Part shown: piece after piece, positions 26,261 to 34,115 of the stretch
How the letters are laid out: each line of letters opens with the position of its first letter
Numbering within the stretch: the first letter of the stretch is position 1
Source of the DNA: Antarctobacter albus
Lineage (GTDB): Bacteria > Pseudomonadota > Alphaproteobacteria > Rhodobacterales > Rhodobacteraceae
NCBI RefSeq assembly: GCF_900101505.1
Contig: NZ_FMZI01000021.1
Span: 1 to 64,000 of the forward strand
Direction: 5' to 3'
Length of the DNA: 64,000 bases
Program-made: the position numbers and the translations under genes
Notes under the pieces: model-generated
What the model was told of the DNA's origin: nothing
Database searches by the model: none
The model's input: only the letters and a program-made list of their open reading frames with translations

Positions 26261-28042
26261 ATGCCCATCTACACGGCGCCGACCAAGGACCAGGTGTTCC
26301 TCCTGGACGACGTGCTGCAACTCAGCACGCAGGACATTCCCGGCTATGCCGACCTCGACCGCGAGACGCTGGACGCGATCCTGGGCGAGGCGGCGAAGCT
26401 GGCGGAAAACGTCCTGGCCCCGCTGAACCCGGTTGGTGACGAAGAGGGCTGTTCCCTTGAAAATGGCGTTGTGCGCACGCCCAAGGGCTTCAAGGACGCT
26501 TTCGACCAGATGCGCGAAGGCGGCTGGACGGCGCTGGATTGCGATCCCGAGTATGGCGGCCAGGGCCTGCCCTATGTCGTGGCGACCGCGGTGGGTGAGA
26601 TGTTCTCTTCGGCCAACATGGCCTTCAACATGTACCAGGGCCTGACGCATGGCGCCTACAATGCCATTCATGCGCATGGTTCGGACGAGCAGAAGGCGAT
26701 GTACCTGCCCAAGATGGTCAGCTGCGAATGGGGCGGCACCATGAACCTGACCGAGCCGCATTGCGGCACGGACCTGGGTCTCATCCGCACCAAGGCGGTG
26801 CCGAATGACGACGGCAGCTATGCCATCACCGGTCAGAAGATCTGGATCAGCGCCGGCGAACACGACATGGTGGACAACATCATCCACCTGGTGCTGGCCA
26901 AGCTGCCCGACGCGCCGGAAGGCGTGAAGGGGATCAGCCTCTTCATCGTGCCCAAGTTCATGGTCAACGAGGATGGCAGCCTGGGGGATCGCAACGCGGT
27001 CTCCTGCGGCGGGCTGGAATCCAAGATGGGCATTCACGGCAACGCCACCTGCGTCATGAACTACGACGGCGCCAAAGGGTTCCTCGTGGGCGAGCCGCAC
27101 AAGGGCATGCGCGCCATGTTTACCATGATGAACGAGGCCCGGCTGGGTGTCGGCCTGCAGGGCTATGCCCAGGGCGCGGTTTCCTACCAGAACGCGGTGG
27201 CCTTTGCCAAGGACCGCGTTCAGGGCCGCGATGTGACCGGCGTCAAGAACCCCGACGGCCCCGCCGACCCGATCATCGTGCACCCGGACGTGCGCCGCAA
27301 CCTGATGGACCAGAAGGCCTTTACCGAGGGTGCCCGCGCCTTCGTCCTCTGGGGCGCCTCGATGATCGACCGCGCGCACCGCAACGAGGATGCGCAGGCC
27401 GAGGGGCTCATTTCGCTGCTGACGCCGGTCATCAAGGGGTTCCTGACCGACAAGGGCTTCGAGACCACGGTGCTGGCGCAGCAGACGCTGGGCGGATCGG
27501 GGTTCACCCGCGAATGGGGGCTGGAACAGTTCGTCCGCGACGCCCGGATCACCATGATCTACGAAGGCACCAATGGCATCCAGTCGTTGGACCTTGTGGG
27601 CCGCAAGCTGGGCCAGGACGGCGGCAAACACGTCATGGGCTTCTTCGAGATGGTCAAGGGCTTCATCGCCGACCACAAGGGTCAGGACGAAGCGTTCGAC
27701 ACGCAATTCCTCGACCCGCTCAAGGCGGCCTCCAAGGATTTGCAGGCGGCGGGAATGTACTTCATGCAGCACGGCATGAAGAACCCGAACAACGCGCTCT
27801 CCGGGTCTTACGACTTCATGCATCTCTTCGGCCATGTCTGCCTTGGCCTGATGTGGGCGCGCATGGCCTGGACGGCCAAAGGCAAGCTGGCGGCCGGTGA
27901 CGGCGATGCCGAGTACCTGACCACCAAGATCGCCACCGGGCGCTATTACATGGCAAGACAACTGCCGATGACGGCGACGCACCTGAAACGCATCGAATCC
28001 GGCGCCGACCCCGTGATGGCGCTTGAGGCAGAGGCCTTCTGA
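26261..28042 (+). CDS. Acyl-CoA dehydrogenase, long C-terminal form (DmdC-like)
   Basis: A 593-residue FAD enzyme, longer than the classic ~380 because of an additional C-terminal helical domain, as in DmdC (3-methylmercaptopropionyl-CoA dehydrogenase) and related proteins. The catalytic base is Glu435 in [10 protein letters not shown]; the FAD/substrate motif [13 protein letters not shown] is intact. GGGAGAGAGAG precedes the ATG. It heads the acyl-CoA degradation operon. A role in DMSP demethylation or in fatty-acid oxidation cannot be separated from sequence alone. Confidence 0.92.
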   Translation: MPIYTAPTKDQVFLLDDVLQLSTQDIPGYADLDRETLDAILGEAAKLAENVLAPLNPVGDEEGCSLENGVVRTPKGFKDAFDQMREGGWTALDCDPEYGGQGLPYVVATAVGEMFSSANMAFNMYQGLTHGAYNAIHAHGSDEQKAMYLPKMVSCEWGGTMNLTEPHCGTDLGLIRTKAVPNDDGSYAITGQKIWISAGEHDMVDNIIHLVLAKLPDAPEGVKGISLFIVPKFMVNEDGSLGDRNAVSCGGLESKMGIHGNATCVMNYDGAKGFLVGEPHKGMRAMFTMMNEARLGVGLQGYAQGAVSYQNAVAFAKDRVQGRDVTGVKNPDGPADPIIVHPDVRRNLMDQKAFTEGARAFVLWGASMIDRAHRNEDAQAEGLISLLTPVIKGFLTDKGFETTVLAQQTLGGSGFTREWGLEQFVRDARITMIYEGTNGIQSLDLVGRKLGQDGGKHVMGFFEMVKGFIADHKGQDEAFDTQFLDPLKAASKDLQAAGMYFMQHGMKNPNNALSGSYDFMHLFGHVCLGLMWARMAWTAKGKLAAGDGDAEYLTTKIATGRYYMARQLPMTATHLKRIESGADPVMALEAEAF

Positions 28043-28125
28043 GACGAAGCTGTGGCGGCGGGGATCCCCCCGCCCTGCGCCCGTGGCGGATCACACCGCC
28101 CGGCGCCCCTGACTTCGGAGGACCC

Positions 28126-28338
28126 ATGCCCAAACGCTTTCGCCTGACCCGCCGCTTTCCGGTCGCCATGACCGAGGACGGCTATCGCAAGCTGAAATCC
28201 TTTGCCCACGAGGCCGGGCTGGACGAGGGCGAGGCGCTTTCCTTCCTCTTCGAACATTTCGAGAGCGTGACCGACAGCGAGGCGCTGGCCCATCGGCTGC
28301 GCCTGTTCAACGCCGACCTCGACGAACGCAAGAAATAG
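28126..28338 (+). CDS. Small basic protein between acyl-CoA dehydrogenases
   Basis: A 70-residue protein: basic N-terminus ([19 protein letters not shown]) then two helices ([19 protein letters not shown] and an amphipathic helix). The strand-helix-helix order suggests a ribbon-helix-helix-like fold, but this is a guess. TCGGAGG precedes the ATG and it lies 8 bases from the next gene, so it is a real operon member. Confidence 0.65.
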   Translation: MPKRFRLTRRFPVAMTEDGYRKLKSFAHEAGLDEGEALSFLFEHFESVTDSEALAHRLRLFNADLDERKK

Positions 28339-28346
28339 GAACCCCG

Positions 28347-29486
28347 ATGCCGCGCGACTGGATGACAGACGAACATGCCATGCTGGCCGAGATGACCGCG
28401 AAGTTCATCGAGGCCGAATGGATGCCGCTCTACGACAAGTGGCGCAAGCAGGGCCAGATGGACCCGGAGACCTGGCAACAGGCCGGGGAGCTGGGCCTGC
28501 TCTGCCCCTCTGTCCCCGAAGAATACGGCGGCGCCGGCGGCGATTTCGGGCATGAGGCGGTGATCCTGATGGAAGCCGCCCGCGCCAACCTCGCCTCCTG
28601 GGGGCATGGCATCCACTCGGGCATCGTGGCGCACTACATCCTGGCCTACGGCACCGAAGAGCAGAAAAAACGCTGGCTGCCGAAGATGGTTTCCGGCGAG
28701 ATCGTGGGCGCCCTGGCAATGACCGAACCCTCGGGCGGGTCGGATGTGCAGGGCATCCGCACGCGGGCCATCCGCGACGGCAACGCCTATCGGCTGACCG
28801 GGCAAAAGACCTTCATCACCAATGGCCAGCACGCAAACCTGGTGATCGTGGCGGCCAAGACCGACCCGGCCGAGGGTGCGAAAGGCGTCTCTTTGGTGGT
28901 GGTCGAAACCGAGGGCGCCGAGGGGTTTTCACGGGGCCGCAATTTGGAAAAGATCGGCTGCCACGCGGCGGACACCTCCGAGCTATTCTTCGACAATGTC
29001 GAGATCGCCCCGGAAAACCTGTTGGGCGGGGCAGAAGGCCGCGGCTTCTACCAGATGATGCAACAGCTGCCGCAGGAACGTCTGATCATCGGCTGCGGCG
29101 CCGTGGGCGCGATGGAAGGCGCGGTGGCGCGCACGATCGCCTATTGCAAGGAACGCGAGGCCTTCGGCGGCCCACTGATGCAATTCCAGAACACGCGCTT
29201 CAAGCTGGCGGAATGCCAGACCAAGACGACCGTGGCCCGCGCCTTTCTCGACGCCTGCATCGCCGAACACCTGGAAGGCAAACTGGCTGTCGAAAAGGCG
29301 GCGATGGCAAAGTACTGGCTGAGCGACACGCAGGGCGAGGTCCTGGACGACTGCCTGCAACTGCACGGCGGTTACGGCTTCATGCAGGAATATGCCGTGG
29401 CCGAGATGTGGACGGATGCAAGGGTGCAGCGGATCTACGGCGGCACCAACGAGATCATGAAGGAACTGATCGCGCGGTCGCTCTGA
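28347..29486 (+). CDS. Acyl-CoA dehydrogenase (long-chain/isovaleryl-type)
   Basis: A 379-residue FAD enzyme. FAD/substrate motif [16 protein letters not shown]-terminal [17 protein letters not shown]. The MCAD-position Glu is Gly here, and the base is instead the Glu in LPQERLIIG, as in isovaleryl- and long-chain enzymes. Seven bases separate it from the small upstream gene. It probably handles branched or longer acyl-CoAs within the operon. Confidence 0.93.
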   Translation: MPRDWMTDEHAMLAEMTAKFIEAEWMPLYDKWRKQGQMDPETWQQAGELGLLCPSVPEEYGGAGGDFGHEAVILMEAARANLASWGHGIHSGIVAHYILAYGTEEQKKRWLPKMVSGEIVGALAMTEPSGGSDVQGIRTRAIRDGNAYRLTGQKTFITNGQHANLVIVAAKTDPAEGAKGVSLVVVETEGAEGFSRGRNLEKIGCHAADTSELFFDNVEIAPENLLGGAEGRGFYQMMQQLPQERLIIGCGAVGAMEGAVARTIAYCKEREAFGGPLMQFQNTRFKLAECQTKTTVARAFLDACIAEHLEGKLAVEKAAMAKYWLSDTQGEVLDDCLQLHGGYGFMQEYAVAEMWTDARVQRIYGGTNEIMKELIARSL

Positions 29487-29496
29487 ACGAGGCGCG

Positions 29497-29774
29497 AACG
29501 GATATGGAGGATTGGGGTATTTTGACCAAGAAGAAACAGGAAGGTCGCACATCGGACCCGCACGTCCGGGCAGCAGTCGACCTTCCTGCAGTGCCCGCGC
29601 CTTTGGCTAGGTACGGGGCTTCTCCTTGGGCGGTCAACGGATATGGAGGATTGGGGTATTTTGACCAAGAAGAAACAGGAAGGTCGCACATCGGACCCGC
29701 ACGTCCGGGCAGCAGTCGACCTTCCTGCAGTGCCCGCGCCTTTGGCTAGGTACGGGGCTTCTCCTTGGGCGGTC
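29497..29774. repeat. Two exact tandem copies of a 139-bp intergenic unit
   Basis: The segments 29497-29635 and 29636-29774 are identical direct repeats. Each unit contains a large inverted repeat with 11-base arms (CAGGAAGGTCG / CGACCTTCCTG) enclosing a smaller CGGAC/GTCCG stem, and, read on the reverse strand, a following TTTCTTCTTGG tract that makes it terminator-like. A related TTCTTCTTGG...AAAATAC sequence occurs in the other orientation at about 29855-29875. Confidence 0.9.
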
Positions 29775-29886
29775 ATCGGCTCCCCAGCCTGTACCGCAAC
29801 ACGAGATTAGGCGCGTTAACCTTAACGCGCGGTTATCCGGGAAGGGCCTGTGTGCTTCTTCTTGGGAAAAATACTCCCACGGGGGT

Positions 29887-29907
29887 GCGGGGGTGTGAAA
29901 CCCCCGC
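29887..29907 (+). repeat. GC-rich hairpin before the GST gene
   Basis: Eight-base arms GCGGGGGT / ACCCCCGC with a GTGAA loop, 42 bases before the GST start. Together with the TTCTTCTTGGGAAAAATACTCC tract in front of it, it has the look of the short intergenic repeats that recur in Rhodobacteraceae genomes (recollection, not searched). Confidence 0.45.
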
Positions 29908-29948
29908 GGCGAAACGGACGACAAAAAGCGCAACGGGAGGCGCGGCGC

Positions 29949-30587
29949 ATGACGATGAAACTCTACTGCTTTGGCGAGTCGGGACATTCCTACAAGGCGG
30001 CACTGGCGCTCCAACTCGCCGGGCTGGACTGGCAGCCAGTGCAGGTCGATTTCTTCAACGGTGAAACGCGGAGCGAAACATATCGCGCCGAGGTGAACGA
30101 AATGGGCGAATGCCCGGTGCTGGTCGACGGCGAAACCCGGCTGACACAATCCGGCGTCATCCAGCAGTACCTGAGCGAGACCTACGGGCATTTCGGCGGC
30201 ACGACACCCGAGGAAAGGCGCGAAGTGCTGCGCTGGGTGCTCTGGGACAACCACAAACTCAGCTCGATGGCCGGGATGACCCGCTTCCTGATGAACTTCC
30301 TGCCCGAAGACAAGCGGCCGGCCGAGGTGATCGCCTTCAATCAGGGGCGCCTCAAGTCCGCCTACCAGATCCTGGATGCCCACCTGGAGGGGCGCGACTG
30401 GATCGTGGGCGATGCCCTGACCAATGCTGATCTGACCTGTTGCGGTTATCTCTTCTACCCGGAACCCTTCGGCTTCGACCGCAGCGCCTGGCCGGCCGTC
30501 GACCGCTGGCTGACGAACATCCAGGGCCTTCCCGGTTGGAAGGCCCCTTATGACCTGATGCCCGGCTCCCCCGCGGACCGGGCCTGA
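29949..30587 (+). CDS. Glutathione S-transferase family protein
   Basis: A 212-residue protein with an N-terminal thioredoxin-like domain (KLYCFGESGHSYKAALALQL; GECPVLVDG cis-Pro motif; TQSGVIQQYL) and an all-helical C-terminal domain. The Ser in GESGHSYK is the likely GSH-activating residue. The start at 29949 is supported by GGGAGG upstream; an internal Met at 29955 is possible. Within this operon it may detoxify reactive acyl intermediates. It is 16 bases before the thiolase. Confidence 0.88.
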   Translation: MTMKLYCFGESGHSYKAALALQLAGLDWQPVQVDFFNGETRSETYRAEVNEMGECPVLVDGETRLTQSGVIQQYLSETYGHFGGTTPEERREVLRWVLWDNHKLSSMAGMTRFLMNFLPEDKRPAEVIAFNQGRLKSAYQILDAHLEGRDWIVGDALTNADLTCCGYLFYPEPFGFDRSAWPAVDRWLTNIQGLPGWKAPYDLMPGSPADRA

Positions 30588-30603
30588 TGAAGAAGGACCC
30601 AAG

Positions 30604-31815
30604 ATGACCGACGCATTTATCTATGACGCCGTCCGCACCCCGCGCGGCAAGGGCCGCAAGGATGGCGCGCTGCACGAAGTGACCTCGCTGCGCTTGTCGG
30701 CGCAGGTGCTGAACGCCGTCAAGGACCGCAACGGGCTCGACGGCCACGCGGTCGAGGACGTGATCTGGGGCAATGTCACCCAGGTCGGCGAACAGGGCGG
30801 CTGCCTGGCGCGTTCGGCGGTGCTGGCAAGCGATCTTGACGAATCCATCCCCGGTCTGGCGATCAACCGCTTTTGCGCCTCGGGGCTGGAAGCGGTGAAC
30901 CTGGCCGCCAATCAGGTCCGCGGCGGCGCGGGCATGGGCTATATCGCCGGCGGCGTGGAGATGATGGGCCGCGTCGCCATGGGCAGCGACGGGGCGGCCA
31001 TTGCCGTCGATCCCAGCCTGGCGATGGAAAGCTATTTCGTCCCGCAGGGCATCAGCGCCGACATCATCGCCACCGAATACGGATTTTCCCGCGATGACGC
31101 CGATGCCCTGGCGGTCGAAAGCCAGCGCCGGGCGGCTTTGGCCTGGGAAGACAAGCGGTTCGAGAAATCCATCGTCACCGTGCGCGACGTGAACGGCCTG
31201 CCGATCCTCGATCACGACGAGTACATGCGGCCCGGCACCGACATGCAGACACTGGGCGCGCTGAAACCCTCGTTCAAGGACATGGGCGAGGTCATGCCCG
31301 GTTTCGACAAGGTCGCGTTGATGAAGTACCCGCACCTGGAACGGATCGAACATGTCCATCACGCGGGCAACAGCTCGGGCATCGTGGACGGCTCTGCCGC
31401 GATGCTGATCGGCAACAAGGAATTCGGTGAGAAATACGGGTTGAAACCCCGGGCCCGCATCCGTGCCACGGCCAAGATTGGCACCGACCCCACGATCATG
31501 CTGACCGGCCCGGTGCCCGCGACCGAGAAGATCCTGAAGGACAGCGGCATGTCGATTTCCGACATCGACCTCTTCGAGGTGAACGAGGCCTTTGCCTCGG
31601 TGGTGCTGCGCTTCATGCAGGCCTTTGACGTGGACGACAGCAAGGTCAACGTCAACGGCGGCTCGATCGCGATGGGCCACCCGCTGGGCGCCACCGGGGC
31701 AATCATCCTGGGCACCCTGCTGGACGAGTTGGAACGTACCGGCAAGGGCACCGGCCTGGCCACGCTCTGCATCGCCTCCGGCATGGGCGCCGCCACCATC
31801 ATCGAGCGGGTCTGA
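30604..31815 (+). CDS. fadA: Acetyl-CoA C-acyltransferase (thiolase)
   Basis: A 403-residue thiolase. The nucleophilic Cys lies in NRFCASGLEAVNLA and the catalytic His in GSIAMGHPLGATGA. The second Cys lies in TLCIASGMGAAT, where the usual CxGGGxG is changed to CIASGMG. It performs the last step of beta-oxidation, thiolytic cleavage of 3-ketoacyl-CoA. It sits in the operon with two acyl-CoA dehydrogenases and FadJ. The gap to the following NTF2-like gene is 9 bases. Confidence 0.93.
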   Translation: MTDAFIYDAVRTPRGKGRKDGALHEVTSLRLSAQVLNAVKDRNGLDGHAVEDVIWGNVTQVGEQGGCLARSAVLASDLDESIPGLAINRFCASGLEAVNLAANQVRGGAGMGYIAGGVEMMGRVAMGSDGAAIAVDPSLAMESYFVPQGISADIIATEYGFSRDDADALAVESQRRAALAWEDKRFEKSIVTVRDVNGLPILDHDEYMRPGTDMQTLGALKPSFKDMGEVMPGFDKVALMKYPHLERIEHVHHAGNSSGIVDGSAAMLIGNKEFGEKYGLKPRARIRATAKIGTDPTIMLTGPVPATEKILKDSGMSISDIDLFEVNEAFASVVLRFMQAFDVDDSKVNVNGGSIAMGHPLGATGAIILGTLLDELERTGKGTGLATLCIASGMGAATIIERV

Positions 31816-31824
31816 GGCCCGCCC

Positions 31825-32736
31825 ATGAACCTGTCGCCGGATACCGCGCACGACGTGGCCGCCAGCCTTCTGGCGGCCACGGGCGATGCGCTGACCACCG
31901 GCGATTTCGAGCTGTTCCGCAGAAATTTCCGACTGCCGCAGGCCATTGCGACAATCGGCGGAACCCGCACCCTGCGCAGCGACGAGGACCTGCGCCGGAC
32001 CTTCGATCAGATCCAGGCGCATTACGCAGAAATCGGGCTGCACCGTCTGGACCGCTGGATCGAGGTCGCCCTGTTCGACGGCCCGGACGAGATACGCAGC
32101 TGCCATGTCACGCATATGCTGTCCAAATCGGGCAAGCTGCTGAACACGCCGATCCTGACCATGTCGCGCCTCCTGCGCGAGGGCGAGCGGTGGCTGATCG
32201 GTGGGACGCAATACACGATTTCCGCGGAAAGCGCCCACGGGCAGGCTCTGCTGAGCGGTGGTGGTCCCTATCGGGCGCAGGGCGCCGGTGGCGCGGCCGA
32301 AGCGATCTTTCAGAACCACCTGGACCGGGTGACGCGGGCCTACATGGAAGACAGGTTCGACCTGCTGATGGCAGCGGTCCAGTTGCCACTGTTCCTGCAG
32401 GCCAGCGAAGGTGCCATGCTGATCTCGGACATCCAGCAGATGCAGGAGGATTTCAGCCGCTCGGTCACGCGGCTGCGGGTGCAATCGGTCAGTGACATCG
32501 TGCGCCGCGTCCAGTCCGCCGAGATCATCGGCGAAAAACGGATCCACGGCACCTATCGGACCCATATCCTGAGCGCGGAACAACTGGTCATCCCCGCCTA
32601 CAAGAGCGCCATGAGCATCGAGATGGGCACCGACCTCAACTGGCGCATGACCTCGGTCATGCATCCGATCGGTCACATGACCCTGCCGGACGGACCGGGG
32701 GACGCGAAAGGTTACGGTCCGGGAGAACGGGTATGA
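31825..32736 (+). CDS. Protein with two NTF2-like (SnoaL) domains
   Basis: A 303-residue protein made of two similar halves of about 145 residues. Each half has the order helix, F-x-L-P strand, helix, then curved strands ending in a WRM or WLIGG-type segment: FELFRRNFRLPQ in the first and FDLLMAAVQLPLF in the second. This is the NTF2/SnoaL-like cone fold. No catalytic residues can be assigned. It is coupled by a 4-base overlap to the next gene and inserted between fadA and fadJ. Confidence 0.7.
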   Translation: MNLSPDTAHDVAASLLAATGDALTTGDFELFRRNFRLPQAIATIGGTRTLRSDEDLRRTFDQIQAHYAEIGLHRLDRWIEVALFDGPDEIRSCHVTHMLSKSGKLLNTPILTMSRLLREGERWLIGGTQYTISAESAHGQALLSGGGPYRAQGAGGAAEAIFQNHLDRVTRAYMEDRFDLLMAAVQLPLFLQASEGAMLISDIQQMQEDFSRSVTRLRVQSVSDIVRRVQSAEIIGEKRIHGTYRTHILSAEQLVIPAYKSAMSIEMGTDLNWRMTSVMHPIGHMTLPDGPGDAKGYGPGERV

Positions 32737-33212
32737 CGGTGCAAAGTGCTGCGGAAATCTACCAGGCAAACCTGGACGTGGGCAGCCGGATGTTCTTTGC
32801 CGGCGACCTCGACAGGATCGGCTGTCTCTTCGCGGAGCCCTGCGCGGTTCACACCCAGGACAGTTCGCAACGTATCGAGCGGTTGGAAGACCTGCTGGTC
32901 ATGCTGCGCGAACAACCTGACAGTCTCCGGCGGCTGGGAACGACCGAATATCACCGCATCTGCATCAAGGCAGAGTTCACCGACCCGATCGGCCAGCGCA
33001 TCCGGGGACAACACAGGACCTACCTGCTGCGCGGCGGCTCTTACCTGATGGAGCGCTCCCCCTGCGAGCAGCTGATCGAACTGCAGGGGGACGACTGGAT
33101 GGCGCTGGACCTGAACTGCCAGATGCGGAACAGCGACCTGACGATGGTCGGCCCGCAGTTGATGGAACATCTGCGGCGCCGCGAGGCCCAGCCCGACAAG
33201 GGAGAGAGCTGA
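32733..33212 (+). CDS. NTF2-like protein
   Basis: A 159-residue protein whose pattern (YQANLDVGSRMFFAGDLDRI, C-A-V-H near the first strand, R-G-Q-H-R-T-Y-L-L, MALDLNCQM) matches a single NTF2/SnoaL-like domain similar to those of its neighbour. It overlaps the upstream gene by ATGA and the cupin gene by a single base (TGATG). Function unknown. The tight overlaps indicate one transcript and probably matched expression. Confidence 0.68.
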   Translation: MTVQSAAEIYQANLDVGSRMFFAGDLDRIGCLFAEPCAVHTQDSSQRIERLEDLLVMLREQPDSLRRLGTTEYHRICIKAEFTDPIGQRIRGQHRTYLLRGGSYLMERSPCEQLIELQGDDWMALDLNCQMRNSDLTMVGPQLMEHLRRREAQPDKGES

Positions 33213-33679
33213 TGCCGAAAATCGACCTTTTCACCGTGCCTGTGAGGACAGGCTCATCCTACCCGCCTCCGCACGACGCGGCGATGGCGGGCCGCAGCCA
33301 GCAAAGGCTGGGCGATGCCGCCGGGCTGACCCAGTTCGGCGCGAACCTGGTGCGGCTGGCGCCCGGGGCCATGTCCTCTCTGCGGCACTGGCACGAACGA
33401 CAGGATGAATTCCTGGTCGTCACCCAGGGCGCGCTGACGCTGGTGGACGATCACGGTGAGACCCCGCTTGCGCCCGGCGATTGCTGTGCCTTTCCGGCAG
33501 GCGATCCGAACGGGCACCACATCGTCAACCGGTCGGAGGCCGATGGCGCCTTCGTGGTGGTGGGCACCCGGACAGAGCGGGAAACCGGCTGGTACCCGGA
33601 CCACGACCTGAAGGTCGAGGTCGCGGACGGCGACATGCGTTTTCTGCGCCGGGACGGTGGCGAGGTGACAGATCCATGA
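33212..33679 (+). CDS. Cupin-domain protein
   Basis: A 155-residue cupin. Motif 1 is RHWHERQDEFLVVTQGALTL (metal-ligand His, His and Glu) and motif 2 is GDCCAFPAGDPNGHHIVN with a His ligand. The full metal-binding set makes an enzymatic or ligand-sensing role possible. It resembles the group annotated as cupin/transcriptional-regulator-like proteins without an HTH. It sits within the NTF2-like gene run and overlaps both neighbours. Confidence 0.8.
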   Translation: MPKIDLFTVPVRTGSSYPPPHDAAMAGRSQQRLGDAAGLTQFGANLVRLAPGAMSSLRHWHERQDEFLVVTQGALTLVDDHGETPLAPGDCCAFPAGDPNGHHIVNRSEADGAFVVVGTRTERETGWYPDHDLKVEVADGDMRFLRRDGGEVTDP

Positions 33680-34113
33680 TCTCTGCCCTATTCACCGACA
33701 GCGATTTCGCCGAGTTCATTGACGATATCTCTGCGCCCTTCATGAGCGGGCAGATTGCAAGATGGCGGGCGCGCATTCGCCTGCCGTTCAGCATGGTGAC
33801 CGGCGCTGGCCCGGTCACGCTGAAATCCGACGGCGACATCGTCCGGAACTTTCGCCTCTACCTGGAGGCGGTCAAGGCGATGGGCCTGAATTTCGTCCAT
33901 CGCGAACCGCTGGGTGTCGAACACTGCGAGGACGGCACCGTCCTTGCAACCTATCGCACGCACCTGATGCGTAACGGCACCCGCATGGTCGATCCCTACA
34001 CGTCGACGGCGCTTTTGCATCCCGATCCCGAAGGATGGCGCATGTCGGCAATCCTCAACGCCCGTGGCCACCACGACTGGACCGGGCGCCCCCCGAAAGA
34101 CACTGGAGAGTGA
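33676..34113 (+). CDS. NTF2-like protein
   Basis: A 145-residue protein starting MISALFTDSDFAEFIDDI. It has the same architecture as the domains at 31825 and 32733: F-M-S-G near the first helix, RLPFSMVT, LKSDGDIVRNF, then YRTHLMRNGTRM and WRMSAILNA. The start is set by an ATGA overlap with the cupin gene. It lies 2 bases from fadJ. Together the run encodes four NTF2-like domains in three proteins plus one cupin. Confidence 0.7.
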   Translation: MISALFTDSDFAEFIDDISAPFMSGQIARWRARIRLPFSMVTGAGPVTLKSDGDIVRNFRLYLEAVKAMGLNFVHREPLGVEHCEDGTVLATYRTHLMRNGTRMVDPYTSTALLHPDPEGWRMSAILNARGHHDWTGRPPKDTGE

Positions 34114-34115
34114 GC

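Noticed and set aside
26006-27982. 658-codon frame on the reverse strand
   Set aside because: It is the antisense shadow of the acyl-CoA dehydrogenase at 26261-28042; the product is His/Arg-rich without domains.
29497-29774. CRISPR-like repeat
   Set aside because: Only two directly adjacent identical units of 139 bp with no spacers; no cas genes are nearby.
30352-32769. 805-codon frame on the reverse strand
   Set aside because: It covers the thiolase and first NTF2-like gene antisense; high-GC third positions make such frames expected.
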